64,000 nt of DNA. Source: Rattus norvegicus (lineage: Eukaryota > Chordata > Mammalia > Rodentia > Muridae). The notes under the pieces were generated by a model. The model did not search any database. It was not told where the DNA came from and saw only the letters and a program-made list of their open reading frames with translations. The first letter of the stretch is position 1. Each line of letters opens with the position of its first letter. The stretch covers positions 76,023,924 through 76,087,923 of the forward strand of contig NC_086024.1 in NCBI RefSeq assembly GCF_036323735.1, in the 5' to 3' direction. Made by a program: the position numbers and the translations under genes. This document shows positions 11,110-21,250 of the stretch, in pieces.

Positions 11110-11491
11110 TGTCCTGGCTAGTTTTATGTCAACTTGACATAAAGGTAGTCATCTGAAAGAAAGGAACCTCCATTGAGAAAATGATATGGGGCATTTTCTT
11201 AATTAGTAATTGATGGGGGAAGGCCCTTTCTATTGTGGGTGGTGTCATCCTTAGGCTAGTAGTCCTGATTGCTTATAAGAACACAAGCTGAGCAAACCAG
11301 GAGGAGCATGCAAGCAAGCAGTACTCTTCCATAGCCTGTACAGCAGTTCCTATCTTCAGGTTCCTGCCCTGTTTGAGTTCCTATCCTGAGTTCATTAATG
11401 ATGGAGTGTGGTGTGAAAATGTAGCCAAATAAACTTTCATTTTCAACTTTCATGATCTCTCATCACAGTGATAGTAACTCTCACTAGGACA
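11110..11491 (+). repeat. 3' LTR of the 9618-11491 element
   Basis: 382 bp, TGTCCTGGCTAG...CTAGGACA. It has an AATAAACTTTC polyadenylation-like segment near 11428. Only a weak purine run (about 11046-11060, AATAAGAAGGGAAAGG) lies upstream where a polypurine tract would be expected. Confidence 0.75.
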
Positions 11492-14400
11492 CCCCATCAA
11501 ATCAGGAGAAACAAAAGTGGAAAGGTCAGAAACATGGAGACGTTACCCTTTTTTGGTTAGAATATACAACCCTATATTATTTATATTATTATTTTTAACT
11601 TTTTAAAGAGAAAAGGAGAAAGTTTGCACTTATCTCTCATTTATTGATGTGTAAATCTTCTTACACATGTGTTCAGACAAGAGGCAGCTCACCTGTGGCC
11701 ATACACGTTACATATGAATGACTCATTTTGAAGCTGTGAAGCTGTGTTGTGTACCACACACACGGTCCTATGGAGCCACTTTGTTCAAGAGATGTGGATG
11801 GTCTGGACAATAAAGACCACATGTGAAGGAGAGGGGGTGTTTTCTACACCATAAAGAGGATGTTCTATTACTGAGTGTGGGCTTTGAGGCATCAAGTTTG
11901 GAAGACCATGAAACTAAAGCATCTCAATGAAGTGTGGGCTTGATAGAATCATCACAAAAATATCTATAAAGGTGAAATGTAGATTAAAAATGAAAAACCC
12001 AACCCCCTGTCTTAGCATGAGTTTACAGTATGTACAGCGTTATTCAGACAGGAGAGGGATATCAGCTGCTTACATGGCTGGTAAGTGACACCATGGCTGG
12101 ACTTGGGCGGGAAGGGTAGAAAGCAGAACAAAACAAAACAAAAGCCATCAAACAAAAAGCCCGTCACACCGAATAGCAACCTGGGCTGAGCAGGGAATTG
12201 GAGGCAACTAGCTTCTGCCCCCCATCAGTATCTTGTCATTAGGGGCTGAGTAATGTGTATGTGTGTGTGTGTTGGGGGGCGGAGGATAGAGAATTGAAAC
12301 CTCCTGTGTGCGCATGGCTGTTATCAGCAGAGCCTGCTGTAAGCTGCTTCTGTGGTTTATCGTTATTTGAATAAGAAATGTTTGCCAAATACATCATTAA
12401 GTGGAAAAAGGGATGCGTGAGATACAGCATGAGAAGCAGTATACTTACTCCTGAGGAAGAAGCAGACCTGCATCCCAGGAGTCTTTGTTCATGAGGAGAA
12501 AACTGGTGCTCCTTATGATGTCCTCTTTGATTCAGGAATGGAATTCTGTCAAAGCTCATGCAGTGGTGTTGCCAATGGCCTCCTTGCAACTCTTTACTGC
12601 TACAGAGGGAATGGATGCTGCTCCTGCTGAAGGAATCTATCTCCAAAATGATGAGAGCCCGGCCTCGGTGGCTGAATAAAAAGCCATCTTCTCACTGTCT
12701 CTGGTTCTTCAAACACCAGTGAAGATGGTTTCCTTTCTGTTCCTGTCTGTGTGCCTTTCTCAAAGCAACCCTGAGTGAAGTATTGTTTTAAGAAATATTT
12801 TAACTACAGATCTTAACCTATCCCCCAGCTTCCGACATCCCTGTCACATAAAGTAGAGATTCGTGGACATGCTCTCTGAAACGTCTTCAAAGTCTATACC
12901 CTGCTGGCCTGGTAACTCTTCAGGTACCTCTGTCAAGCCAGGCCCCTTCAGAAACCCATGCCTCGGAACAGTTTCCCCTCTCCCTGTAGAACTACCATTG
13001 TCTTTATGCTGCACACCCTTTATGGACAGATGAAGAGCCTACTCACAAAGCCATCTTGCAGGCCAGGCAGGCGAGCCTTTCTGTGAGAGTTACCCTGCAT
13101 TCTCTTGAGTTGTCTGCTGTAGCAAGGTCATGAGCAGACCACTCCCTGCTGTGTCTGCAGGACGGGGGGGGGGGTCTCTCTTTTCTCTCTGTAGCTATGT
13201 TCCTCCCTTGATACTGTGTCTTTGAAATGGGATTTGGGGAAAACAGTCAGCTTTCAGCTCATTTCCTCTGACTATTTTCTTGATTGAAAACAGACCAATA
13301 TTCTTACTGTCGTGATGGCTGAGAGAACTTCCTGAGTTGGAGTTCTTCTCCCTCCTGGACATCCAACTGTTAGTATTTCCTTCACTTTCTTCTAGACCCA
13401 ACCCCTGCAACACTTCACGCTTAGGGAAAATGACTTGGAGAAGTCATGACCATGAAAGCTCTGTTTGCAGCTTTGAAATTGTGAATATTTGGAGGTAAAT
13501 CATTTTGTCATCACTAAAGAATAGTTTACCTCAGAAGATACGAAAATGCAGTGAGACATTGAAGCTGGGATCTCCTTTGCCCTGCTTTGTACAGACAAAT
13601 GCAAGGTTTCTGTACCCATGCCCAGCAGAGCTTCTCAAAGCTGGTAGACATCTGCTTTGTCGTTTTCTGTGGCAGTGGGGGAGGGGGGCTGGTCTCAAAA
13701 ACATTGGTTTAACTTTGCCTACAGTTCTCTGGGCAGCTATATATTTTTGTCTGTCACAAGACCATAAAGAGGAATGAATATTTCATAGCCATTTAATGTG
13801 GTTTTCCTAAAATCCAATACGTCTTCTGAAATGCAAGTCCGTGGGTGCTTTTCAGGCTGCTAGAACAAATTTATTAAAGCTCAGAACATAAAAATTAATA
13901 AAGACTGTACATTTACTGTGTTTACGTAACAGAATTTTATGGCTTCTGCCTTTATTTCAAAAAGTCAATGTGATGTATTTTACTCTTCACCAAACATAAA
14001 TTCTTTTATTTGATATGCCATTTTCTTAACTTTGTTATAGAGTAGCCAGAGATGGCCCAAAGGACTCCTTCAAACAGAAGCATGTCTAAGCTGTTCATGT
14101 TCTTTTCCTTACATGATGGCAGCAAGCACACACTCCAGAATGGATGGTGCAGTCATGGAGACCCTCCTCACATCCATCTCTAAGCCAGCAGTCACACAGA
14201 GGCTGCAGCTCCTCCAGAAAGCCTCTCTGCCTCTGTCCACAGTGTTCATGGGCCTCTCTACCTATGTCTGAGGACCTGGTATCCATATTTGCTTTTCCCC
14301 ATCCCATTTTCTAACCTTCCCGTGCAACTTTTAAATCTTTCTAGGGTCAAGTAAGTATTCTTATTACTTTGTATAAAATTAAAAATGCTTTCTTTTGTAC

Positions 14401-14732
14401 TCTGAATGACTGAGTTCCCATATGATCATCTTAAATTTTTCTTTCTTCTCTTCCTATAAATGATATTAGCATACCATGGTAACCATAACTTCTAAGTCAT
14501 ATTTTAGAGAAATAATAAAATACATTCATAAGCACTATTAAGTTAGCAAATCATTCACAGAAATTTAGGAGTTAGGAGGAGTTGGCCAATGTAAACTGAG
14601 TTTTGGTAGTTTGAACTCAGATCAAAAATTGACATTTTTAAAACAATGTAGTGTTGCTTTTTAAATTAAATTTCATCATAGACAACAGACTCCAAAGTTT
14701 TTCCTTATTGTTTGTGGTTTTGGTTTTATAGC
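11492..14732. other. Unique intronic sequence with minor simple repeats
   Basis: About 3.2 kb with no interspersed repeat that I recognise. It contains a (AAAAC)n patch (about 12128-12145), a short (GT)n run (12256-12272) and a poly-G run (13164-13174). A 135-codon minus-strand frame (12239-12646) shows no domain, signal peptide or family resemblance and is treated as chance. Confidence 0.45.
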
Positions 14733-14812
14733 ATTTTTTGCAGTCCTAGGGTTCAATCCCAGGGCCTCAAATATGCCAAGTAATTATTCTCCCACAGAGC
14801 TATGCTCCTAGG
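14733..14812 (-). mobile_element. tRNA-derived SINE fragment, antisense
   Basis: CAGTCCTAGGGTTCAATCCCAGGGCCTC...CCACAGAGCTATGCTCC follows the antisense box B to box A pattern of ID/B4-type SINE heads (GGTTCAATCCC, GAGCTA). It is old and partial. Confidence 0.6.
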
Positions 14813-15242
14813 CCTAGATCCCAGTTAATGAAACCCAAAGTTTGGGCCCAGCTAAACCTTAAAGGTCTCTGAAAGTCCCTATCAGTTCCGTTCATGAACT
14901 GAGGCCTTACTGTTGGAGAGGAAGTAGGTTTCTGACTCTAACGCTGCCCTAAACCAGTCGACAGCCTTAGCAGTCATACATCCACTCGCTGTAGACCAAG
15001 ACGTGAGAGGACGCTGACATCATTCCTCAGCAGCTGCACGCTGGCCTCAAAGGTTGCAGCAGGTACCATGAGACATGGAAGTGCACTCTGTGCCCACTGT
15101 AGAAGGAGAGCTCTGAGGAGAAGCAGGAAGGAGTGCAATGCGCTGTCAGTTTGAGTAATGAAGTCCAGGACCAAAGGTCATCTTTCAAGGGAGAAAAATG
15201 TCTACAGATCAGCCGAAATTAAGGGGTTAGCCGACAGCAATA
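14813..15242. other. Unique intronic sequence
   Basis: No repeat or coding signature recognised in about 430 bp. Confidence 0.4.
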
Positions 15243-15271
15243 CTTCTTCTTCTCCTCCTCCTCCTCTTCAT
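15243..15271. repeat. (TCT/TCC)n short pyrimidine tract
   Basis: TTCTTCTTCTCCTCCTCCTCCTC-type run immediately upstream of the ID insertion site. It resembles a detached part of the large tract at 15481-15651. Confidence 0.85.
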
Positions 15272-15298
15272 TATTATCATTAACCTATTCATATTCTT

Positions 15299-15391
15299 TT
15301 TTTTCTTTTCTTTTTTTCGGAGCTGGGGACCGATCCCAGGGCCTTGTGCGTGCTAGGCAAGCGCTCTGCCACTGAGCTAAATCCCCAACCC
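15299..15391 (-). mobile_element. ID SINE with exact 17-bp target-site duplication, antisense
   Basis: T-rich tail complement (15299-15317), then CGGAGCTGGGGACCGATCCC, GGGCCTTGTGCGTGCTAGGC and GAGCTAAATCCCCAACCC. The 17-bp duplication AACCTATTCATATTCTT lies at 15282-15298 and 15392-15408 without a mismatch. Near-consensus body plus perfect duplication mark a recent insertion, possibly polymorphic or rat-specific. Confidence 0.97.
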
Positions 15392-15480
15392 AACCTATTC
15401 ATATTCTTATTCCTTCTCTTTTTCCCTTTCCTTCTTTTTTCTTTCCCTCTTTCCACACCTCCCCCCACCCCCGTCCCTGC

Positions 15481-15651
15481 TCCTCTTCCTCCTCCTCCCC
15501 CTCCTCCTCCTCCTCCCCCTCCTCCTCCTCCCCCTCCTCCTCCTCCTCCCCCTCCTCCCCCTCCTCCTCCTCCTCTTCCTCCTCCTCCTCCTCCTCCTCC
15601 TCCTCCTCCTCTTCCTCCTCCTCCTCCTCCTCCTCCTCCTCCTCTTCTTCT
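15481..15651. repeat. 171-bp pure polypyrimidine (CCT)n tract
   Basis: Every base from 15481 to 15651 is C or T, mainly TCC triplets with CCCC and TTCC variants. The complement is a pure GGA/GAG purine strand. Such mirror-like tracts can form triplex (H-DNA) structures. Reading frames across it give meaningless poly-Pro, poly-Glu and poly-Gly proteins on the two strands. Confidence 0.97.
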
Positions 15652-16002
15652 AGCTGCCTGGACTGGAACCAAAATCTGGTGTCCAAATCTTGTCACTGAC
15701 TTGATGCTGTGGCCAAATCACCATTTTCTGGCTCTCGGCATAGCTGTTCATCAGCCGTGGAAGGTGCTTGGTGCTTTCCACTAGGATATTTGTGGAGACA
15801 GCTAAGCGCAGCCTGAGAAAGACATCCATCTTGGAGAGTTTGCAACCTTGGTTTGTTCTCTTCTTTCTTTGTCCGTTTGAGGACCTTCCTCTCAGGGTTC
15901 CTCAAGTTTTTTGCTGTTCAAGTAATGATGTAATCAGCTATTGACCTTTTTACTTCATTTGCCACAAAGCACTTTTCAGTTATGAATTTTTTTAAAAATT
16001 TG
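15652..16002. other. Unique intronic sequence
   Basis: Nothing recognised in this 350-bp stretch. Confidence 0.4.
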
Positions 16003-16110
16003 TATAATAATGCCTAGCTCTGATGGAAAAATTGAGGCACAGAGAGGATTAGTGACTTACCTGAAATCACAAAGCAGGAAGGTGGCAGAGCTAGGATTAG
16101 AAAGCAGGTT
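16003..16110 (-). mobile_element. MIR SINE, antisense
   Basis: Reads AATTGAGGCACAGAGAGGATT, AGTGACTTACCTGAAATCACA and GGTGGCAGAGCTAGGATTAGA, which is the reverse complement of the MIR core and right half. This is one of the better preserved ancient repeats here. Confidence 0.85.
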
Positions 16111-16149
16111 GTTTTAAAAAATTATTAATTACTTGAGCAATGCACTGCA

Positions 16150-16825
16150 TTTTTAATATATTCACCCACTTCCCACCCTCCCATCCCTTCCCACCCTCCC
16201 ACTTTGAGATTCCTTTTTAAGTCCAGGTTGTGTTTCCTAGCTAGTCTTGGGAGTGGGGCCTGATGTAGCACGTGGTTGAGTTACACTTATTAAATTGTAT
16301 TTACAATTAATTTGATTTACAATTATTATATTATTATTAAAGAAATGGGCTTCCCCCTCCTTGAAGCTCTCGAATGCCAATAGCTCTTCAGCTAATGTTG
16401 CCTCTGCTGGGATTTGGTGTGGCCTGTGGGGTTTATTCAAGTCATCACAGTTCCTGTGAGTTCATGTGTGCCGCTGCCCTGTTGTATCTGGAAAACACCA
16501 TTTCCTTTATGTCTTCCACCACCACGGCTCTTACAGCCTTTCTGCCCCTTCTTTGCAAAGACACCTCCGCCCTGGGTGGTGTAGGGCGTGTGATATGAAT
16601 ATCTCATTTAGGGCTTAGCACACACAGTGTCTTTCTCTCGGCATGTTGACCAGTTGAGGGTCTGTGTTTTATCTTCTGCCAGGAGAAGCTTCTTTGCCGA
16701 GAGTTGAGAGGTGCTGTGATCTCTAGATAATAATAAGCTAATAATAAGTTATTAGGAATTATTTTAACACTATATCTATTTAGCCCAATAATAGTGTTGA
16801 GTTCTACCCTAAGGCCCTGACCTAA
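16150..16825 (-). mobile_element. Old rodent L1 (Lx-type) 3' UTR, antisense
   Basis: Matches the antisense pattern of old rodent L1 3' ends: CACCCACTTCCCACCCTCCC near the tail, CAGTTCCTGTGAGTTCATGTG, ACCACGGCTCTTACAGCC, ATGAATATCTCATTTAGGGCT, GAAGCTTCTTTGCCGAGAG and AATAATAGTGTTGAGTTCTA. The same central block occurs at 23100-23290. It is 5'-truncated with no ORF2. Confidence 0.7.
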
Positions 16826-16963
16826 ACCTAGCCATAGGAAGTCTTTCTAATCCTTTTTCTATTAGTAATATTTTTGATAATGTGATGAAAACTATAAACC
16901 ATTTCATATACATTCTCATAGTATTTTATAATATATATCAAGAGACTCTTCCCTACCCCTACC

Positions 16964-17088
16964 CCACGACAGTTTCTCCGTGTAGCTCTGTCTGTCCTGG
17001 AACTTGCTCTGTGGACCAGGCTGGCCTCAAACTCACAGAGATCTGCTTCTGCTAAGATTAAAGGCAAGTGCACTACCACCTCCCAGCC
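16964..17088 (-). mobile_element. B1 SINE, antisense
   Basis: AGTTTCTCCGTGTAGCTCTG, CTGTCCTGGAACTTGCTCTG, CAGGCTGGCCTCAAACTCAC and GATTAAAGGCAAGTGCACTACC are the reverse complement of the 7SL-derived B1 consensus. Confidence 0.92.
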
Positions 17089-17571
17089 TCAAGATTCTCT
17101 TAAACCCATTTGCGGAGGACTTCAGGTTAACCCCAGTATGTCATATTTCAAGTCCCTAATTTCAAAATGGGAAGAACTAGAAGGGAAGGGAGAACACTCA
17201 GCTGACTGCACTGTGTGTTGTTTAGCAGTATATAGACACTGTGGGGGAGGGTTTTTTTTGTTGTATTTCTTCTTTTACATGAGCATCAGGGGCTTTGAGA
17301 AAGCCCCCATGCCTGGCTGCAAAGTGAGATTACCAGAGAGAGCCTCACTTTGGAAGAAGAACTTCATACACTGGGGATTGGGCAGGAGAGAGTGTGAGGC
17401 CAGCCAGGCTGACATGAGAGGCCCCTCTCAAAAGGAAATGCTTAGTTAAGACCTGCGTTTCCCTTGCCCTCTACAAAGACTTTCTCTCCTTAGAGATAAG
17501 AAACTAACAGTAAACGAGGAAGGCTGGTCACATGCTGGATTGCATTCACACCGAGAACCGACACCAGGGCT
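17089..17571. other. Unique intronic sequence
   Basis: No repeat recognised. A 103-codon plus-strand frame (17138-17449) has no family resemblance and passes through a T-run. Confidence 0.4.
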
Positions 17572-17718
17572 TTTGCTTGTTTATTTTATGTGCATGTGTG
17601 GTCCGAGGACCACGTGTAGGAGGAGGTCCTCTTCTTCTAGTATGTGGATGACAGGGTTGGAAGTCAACCTGCCATACTTGGTGGCAAGAGCCTCTACCAG
17701 TTGAGCCATCTCACTGCC
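17572..17718 (-). mobile_element. B3/B2-family SINE, antisense
   Basis: TTTATTTTATGTGCATGTGTGG at one end and ACCAGTTGAGCCATCTCACTGCC at the other are the reverse complement of the tail and head of B2/B3 SINEs. The middle is diverged. Confidence 0.75.
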
Positions 17719-17828
17719 TACTCCCTTTAGTGGACAAAAGAACTCTAGCTTAGAAAACGGAGCTAGAAGGAAACAGCTCAGCAGCTTCTGAAAGAACCTT
17801 TACCTAGACACCACAGTGTCTTCCTTCC

Positions 17829-17990
17829 TTTTTTTGTTTTGTTTGTTTTGGTCTTTAGGACAAGGTCTCTATGTATCTCCAGCTGGCTTTGAATTTGCTA
17901 TGTAGCTTTGGATGACCCTGAACTTCTGATCCTACTGCCACCACCCTCTCCCCAAGTGTTAGGATTATACACATACCCTGCTACCTCCAA
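17829..17990 (-). mobile_element. Old B1-like SINE, antisense
   Basis: T/G-rich start, GACAAGGTCTCTATGTATCTCC, CTGGCTTTGAATTTGCTATGTAG, CCTGAACTTCTGATCC and GTTAGGATTATACACA match the antisense of a B1 or proto-B1 monomer, well diverged. Confidence 0.75.
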
Positions 17991-18364
17991 TTTATGCAAA
18001 GCTATGGATGGAGCACAGGGGGCTATGTCCCCATCCCTAAGCATCAGGTCCCAAGCATGAGCCCTGTGACTACCATGGCAATGGAGGGTATTCTGAAAGC
18101 TAGTAGTTGTCAAGTGCTCAGTGCATGCTGGGACGGCCCTGCCTGTTTTCCAGATGATGGCTCATTTAGTGCAAGCTGCCTCAGAGCTTTCAGAAGCAGC
18201 CTGAGATCATAAGACTCACCAGTCAATCTTAACAGCTCACATGGGGATCCTTCAGTCAGTGGGTTGTGATTCCTGACCATCCTTCCTGTCAGGTGACCAA
18301 GAGCAAGGCTGAGTGGAAATGCCTGCATATGCAGACGCAGGCCTGGTTCTTCTGGCCCGGTCTC
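17991..18364. other. Unique intronic sequence
   Basis: No repeat or gene recognised. Confidence 0.4.
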
Positions 18365-18475
18365 TATTATTTACTAGAAATTAGACACCGAACAGTACAA
18401 TAACTTCTGTGAGTCTTAATTCCCTTAGTTGCAGATACCTCACCTAGAAGGTTGTGGTTAAAACTGAGTAGGACC
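18365..18475 (+). mobile_element. MIR fragment
   Basis: ATAACTTCTGTGAGTCTTAATTCCC, TTGCAGATACCTCACCTAGAAGG and GTGGTTAAAACTGAG follow the MIR order (splice-like CTCAGTTTCC, ACCTACCTCATAGGG, TGTGAGGATTAAATGAG) with many differences. Confidence 0.5.
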
Positions 18476-19080
18476 ATTGTGTAGAATGCTGAAATTTCTC
18501 AAAGATCGCATAAATCTTAGTAAATCTAATTAGGACAGTTCCCCAGCCAAAACATTGCTGTCACTCCTGTGACTGTAGATAATGAGTGAGTACATGGATA
18601 TGTGTGCTAGATTAGTGACAACTGTCTACACTACCAGCCGTATTTAGAATCTTACACAATTTACTGTTAGATACTAAAACACAACAAAATTACCTGTAAC
18701 CATGCTTGAAAGAAGTAGGGTGTTTGTTGTTTGAATTGTAGCCCATAGAATATGACAAGAAAAATAAATCTGATTTCCCATCAAGATAAAAACAAAATCC
18801 ACAAAACACTGTGTTCTACATCAGTGTATGTTTGCACCAAGATTCCTGTACAAAGTACCGGATGTCTCTAAGGTTTCTTCAGCATTAATGGTAATGCAAT
18901 TTTTAATGCTAGCACTCAAAACATCGTTTCCATAGAATAGAGTAGAACTATACCAGATGTTTTCTCTTTCCTTATCTCCCTATGAAAGTTTTTTCCCCCA
19001 CTAAAAAGTGAAATTGAGAAATTCCTTTATGGTTTTCTTGTTTGTTTGTTTTATTCTAGCAAAAATGATATAGTTTGAGG
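18476..19080. other. Unique AT-rich intronic sequence
   Basis: No repeat recognised in about 600 bp. Confidence 0.4.
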
Positions 19081-19356
19081 GTAGGGATAGCTCAGTAGGT
19101 AAGAGAGCTTAGCATACAAATACTGAGGATCAAGTTCAAGTTGCCAGAACCCATGTAAAAAGCTAGATATGGCCATGCATGCGCACTTGTAATTTCAGCA
19201 GTCTATATGGGGGTGGAGGGTTCATTAGGACTCGATGGCCCAGTCTAGCTCCAGATTCATTGGGAGACCCTGCCTCAAAGGAATAAAGCACAGAGAGCAT
19301 CGTAGATCAGGACACCAGATATCCTTCTCTGGTCTCTGGTTGTACTCTTGTAACTC

Positions 19357-19408
<52 letters not shown>

Positions 19409-19422
19409 CATGCACACACACA
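19081..19422 (+). mobile_element. B4 SINE (tRNA head plus B1-like body) ending in (CA)n
   Basis: A tRNA-like head (GTAGGGATAGCTCAGTAGGTAAG...GATCAAGTTCAAG) is followed by a B1-like body (GGCCATGCATGCGCACTTGTAATTTCAGCA, GGGAGACCCTGCCTC) and the common B4 3' end leading into CA repeats (19359-19405). It faces the antisense B4 at 19580-19797. Confidence 0.75.
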
Positions 19423-19509
19423 CTACAAAATGGAATGATATAATTTGGGCCAATGTAGTCAATTGGGCTGATATAACTTCATAATGTCTGTTTGGAGAGG
19501 GTACGAATG

Positions 19510-19511
<2 letters not shown>

Positions 19512-19561
<50 letters not shown>

Positions 19562-19574
19562 TGCGCGCGCGCGC
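19512..19574. repeat. (TG)n run ending in (GC)n, Z-DNA-prone
   Basis: About 21 TG units (19512-19554), then ATGTGTGT and a 12-bp alternating GC run (19563-19574). Alternating purine-pyrimidine with GC steps is the classic Z-DNA-forming type. Reverse complement of the CA run at 19359-19405. Confidence 0.95.
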
Positions 19575-19579
19575 CTGCA

Positions 19580-19797
19580 TGTTCTTGTAGGAGGTCAGCC
19601 TGAGGTGTCCTTACTCAGTTGCTGTCCACCTTTTAGACTAGGTCTTCCATTGGCTTTAGTAGGTACAGTCTCCTCAGCACTGGGGTCACAAGCATGAACC
19701 ACCACACGCGGCAGTCTTCAGTAGGGTCCGGGGATTGAACGTAAGACCTCATGCTTCTAAAGCACTTGTTTTACTGACTGAGCCACCTCTCCAGCTT
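19580..19797 (-). mobile_element. B4 SINE, antisense
   Basis: The B1-like part (GGTCAGCCTGAGGTGTCCTTACTCAGTTGC, GGGGTCACAAGCATGAACCACCACACGCGGC) is followed by an antisense tRNA head (GGGGATTGAACGTAAGACCTCATGC, TACTGACTGAGCCACCTCTCCAGC). It forms an inverted pair with 19081-19422. Confidence 0.75.
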
Positions 19798-19869
19798 AAT
19801 TTTCCCTTCCTTTCCTGTTTCTTTTCCTTTCTTTCCTCCCCACTCTAAGCCTGTCCTCCCCGCTTTCTT

Positions 19870-19952
19870 TTTTTCCCAGATACTGGGGGCTGAATTTGGA
19901 GTCTTGTTCATGCCAGACAAGGGCTAGACTAACTGAGCTACGCTCCCAGCGC
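19870..19952 (-). mobile_element. tRNA-derived SINE fragment, antisense
   Basis: TTTTTTCCCAGATACTGGGGGCTGAATTTGGAG, CATGCCAGACAAGGGC and AACTGAGCTACGCTCCCAGC follow the antisense ID/B4 head pattern. Confidence 0.6.
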
Positions 19953-20989
19953 TAGGATCCCAAATCTCTCATAAAGTATTAGTTTTGTTACTAATAGCTC
20001 AAGCTGAGAAAACCACAAATGAAAAAAGAGATAGCTTGATTGTTTATTCCCTCAGCTGTCTAACAATCTGCTGATGAAAACCTCATTTGACGGAGAAAGG
20101 GTTCGTATCTGCCAACAGATCAGACTCGGGAAACACTGTAACCCACAACCCAGCCCCACGCCGTGCTTTGTGTAGATCTGAAATCATATCAGTTGTTAGT
20201 TGGTTTTCATGGTTTCTCAAGCAGCCAAGCTGGCTGCTCCTTGGAAAAGATATGGTGTGTTGTTGGTTCATCCATTTTGATACAATCAAAGCTGATGAGT
20301 AGAAAACACAAGCTTCCTAATTACTATAAATCCATTTTGCAAGCTGAATAATTTATTACCCTTTCAGGAGAAAGGACCCTGCTTTCAGTGTTCGGGCTTC
20401 AACCTTCTGCTCCCTCCCATGATCCCTCCCTTCTTCACGTTCTGGGGAGCTGCAACAGAAGACACTGCTTTCTTGGCACACACCCGTTTATTTGTGGGCG
20501 TGTGGACTGGTATCTAGGAAACTTTCCAAGGAGCACAGTCATGCACGGTATGGAAACCGCGTGTGTAAGCCACACCCCGCTCCCTGCACAGCAGCGTCTC
20601 TGGTGAAGTTTCTGTTGACTAATTCTCTTCTGTATCTTCTGGCTGGACTCTGGATGTGGGCTGATTACTTTTTGTTGTTCACGGTGTTTGCGTTGATTTT
20701 TATATATTTTTTCTGATTATAAAGTAACACATGGACTATCTTACCTCACTATCCTGTCCAGTAGGGTAGCCTCTGGTCACATCTCATTATTTAACTTTAA
20801 ATTAATTAAAGTGAACTTAAACTAACAAAAAGTTAGTTATTTTTTTTTTCTGTCAGTGTGAACTAGAGAGCACAGAGAACCTCTTTTGCGTGGGTAAAGA
20901 GCCTCATTGTGTTAAGGCTAATGTCTTAACCTCCCTCCATACCTTTGCTCCCAGACAAGGATAAGTTCTGGCCCAGTTCTACGGTGTCA
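19953..20989. other. Unique intronic sequence
   Basis: About 1 kb, no interspersed repeat recognised with confidence; an AT-rich palindromic patch (TTAAATTAATTAAAGTG) lies near 20797-20812. Short frames carry no signature. Confidence 0.4.
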
Positions 20990-21250
20990 TACTGGGTCCT
21001 TTGCTCTTACTGTAAGTGCTCCATCATATTCTACTGATGGATAGTTCTTAATCTACCGATGAATAAACGATTGCTTCTATTTTCCCTGTTGTAAAAACAG
21101 TGTGATTCTTACTGCCTTTGTATACTTTTCTAAACGGTGAAAATTGGAATTGGTTTAAGTTTTTGGGTTGATACAGCCAAACTACTCTTTAGCAACTGTA
21201 TCAATGACAGTACATTCCTTTCCTGCTGTGAGTCACTGAACTCTTCAATC
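20990..21250 (-). mobile_element. Ancient L1 3'-end fragment, antisense
   Basis: The order GATGAATAAACGATTGC, GGTGAAAATTGGAATTGG, ACAGCCAAACTACTCTTTAGCAACTGTATCAATGACAGTACATTCC parallels the antisense 3' end of mammalian-wide L1/HAL1 elements (GGAATTGCTGGGTC, GCCAAATTGCTCTCC, ACCAATTTACACTCCC). Strongly diverged. Confidence 0.45.

Larger units (their letters stand above)
9618..11491 (+). mobile_element. Complete LTR-internal-LTR element, MaLR-like non-autonomous
   Basis: Two directly repeated LTRs (9618-9996 and 11110-11491) bracket about 1.1 kb of internal sequence. The LTRs share a start (TGacCTcaCTAGTcTTATGTCAACTTGACA-like) and an end (ACAGTGgTAGTAACcCTaACTAGGACA-like), with roughly a fifth of positions differing by eye. 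The internal part has no gag, protease or polymerase frame longer than about 70 codons, consistent with a MaLR-type element that depended on another ERVL for movement. No matching target-site duplication is visible (TCAGG versus CCCCA). The family assignment is inference. Confidence 0.75.

Noticed and set aside
15289..15784. Poly-Pro, poly-Glu and poly-Gly frames of 95-146 codons
   Set aside because: All are readings of the (CCT)n tract and its complement, partly including the ID element.
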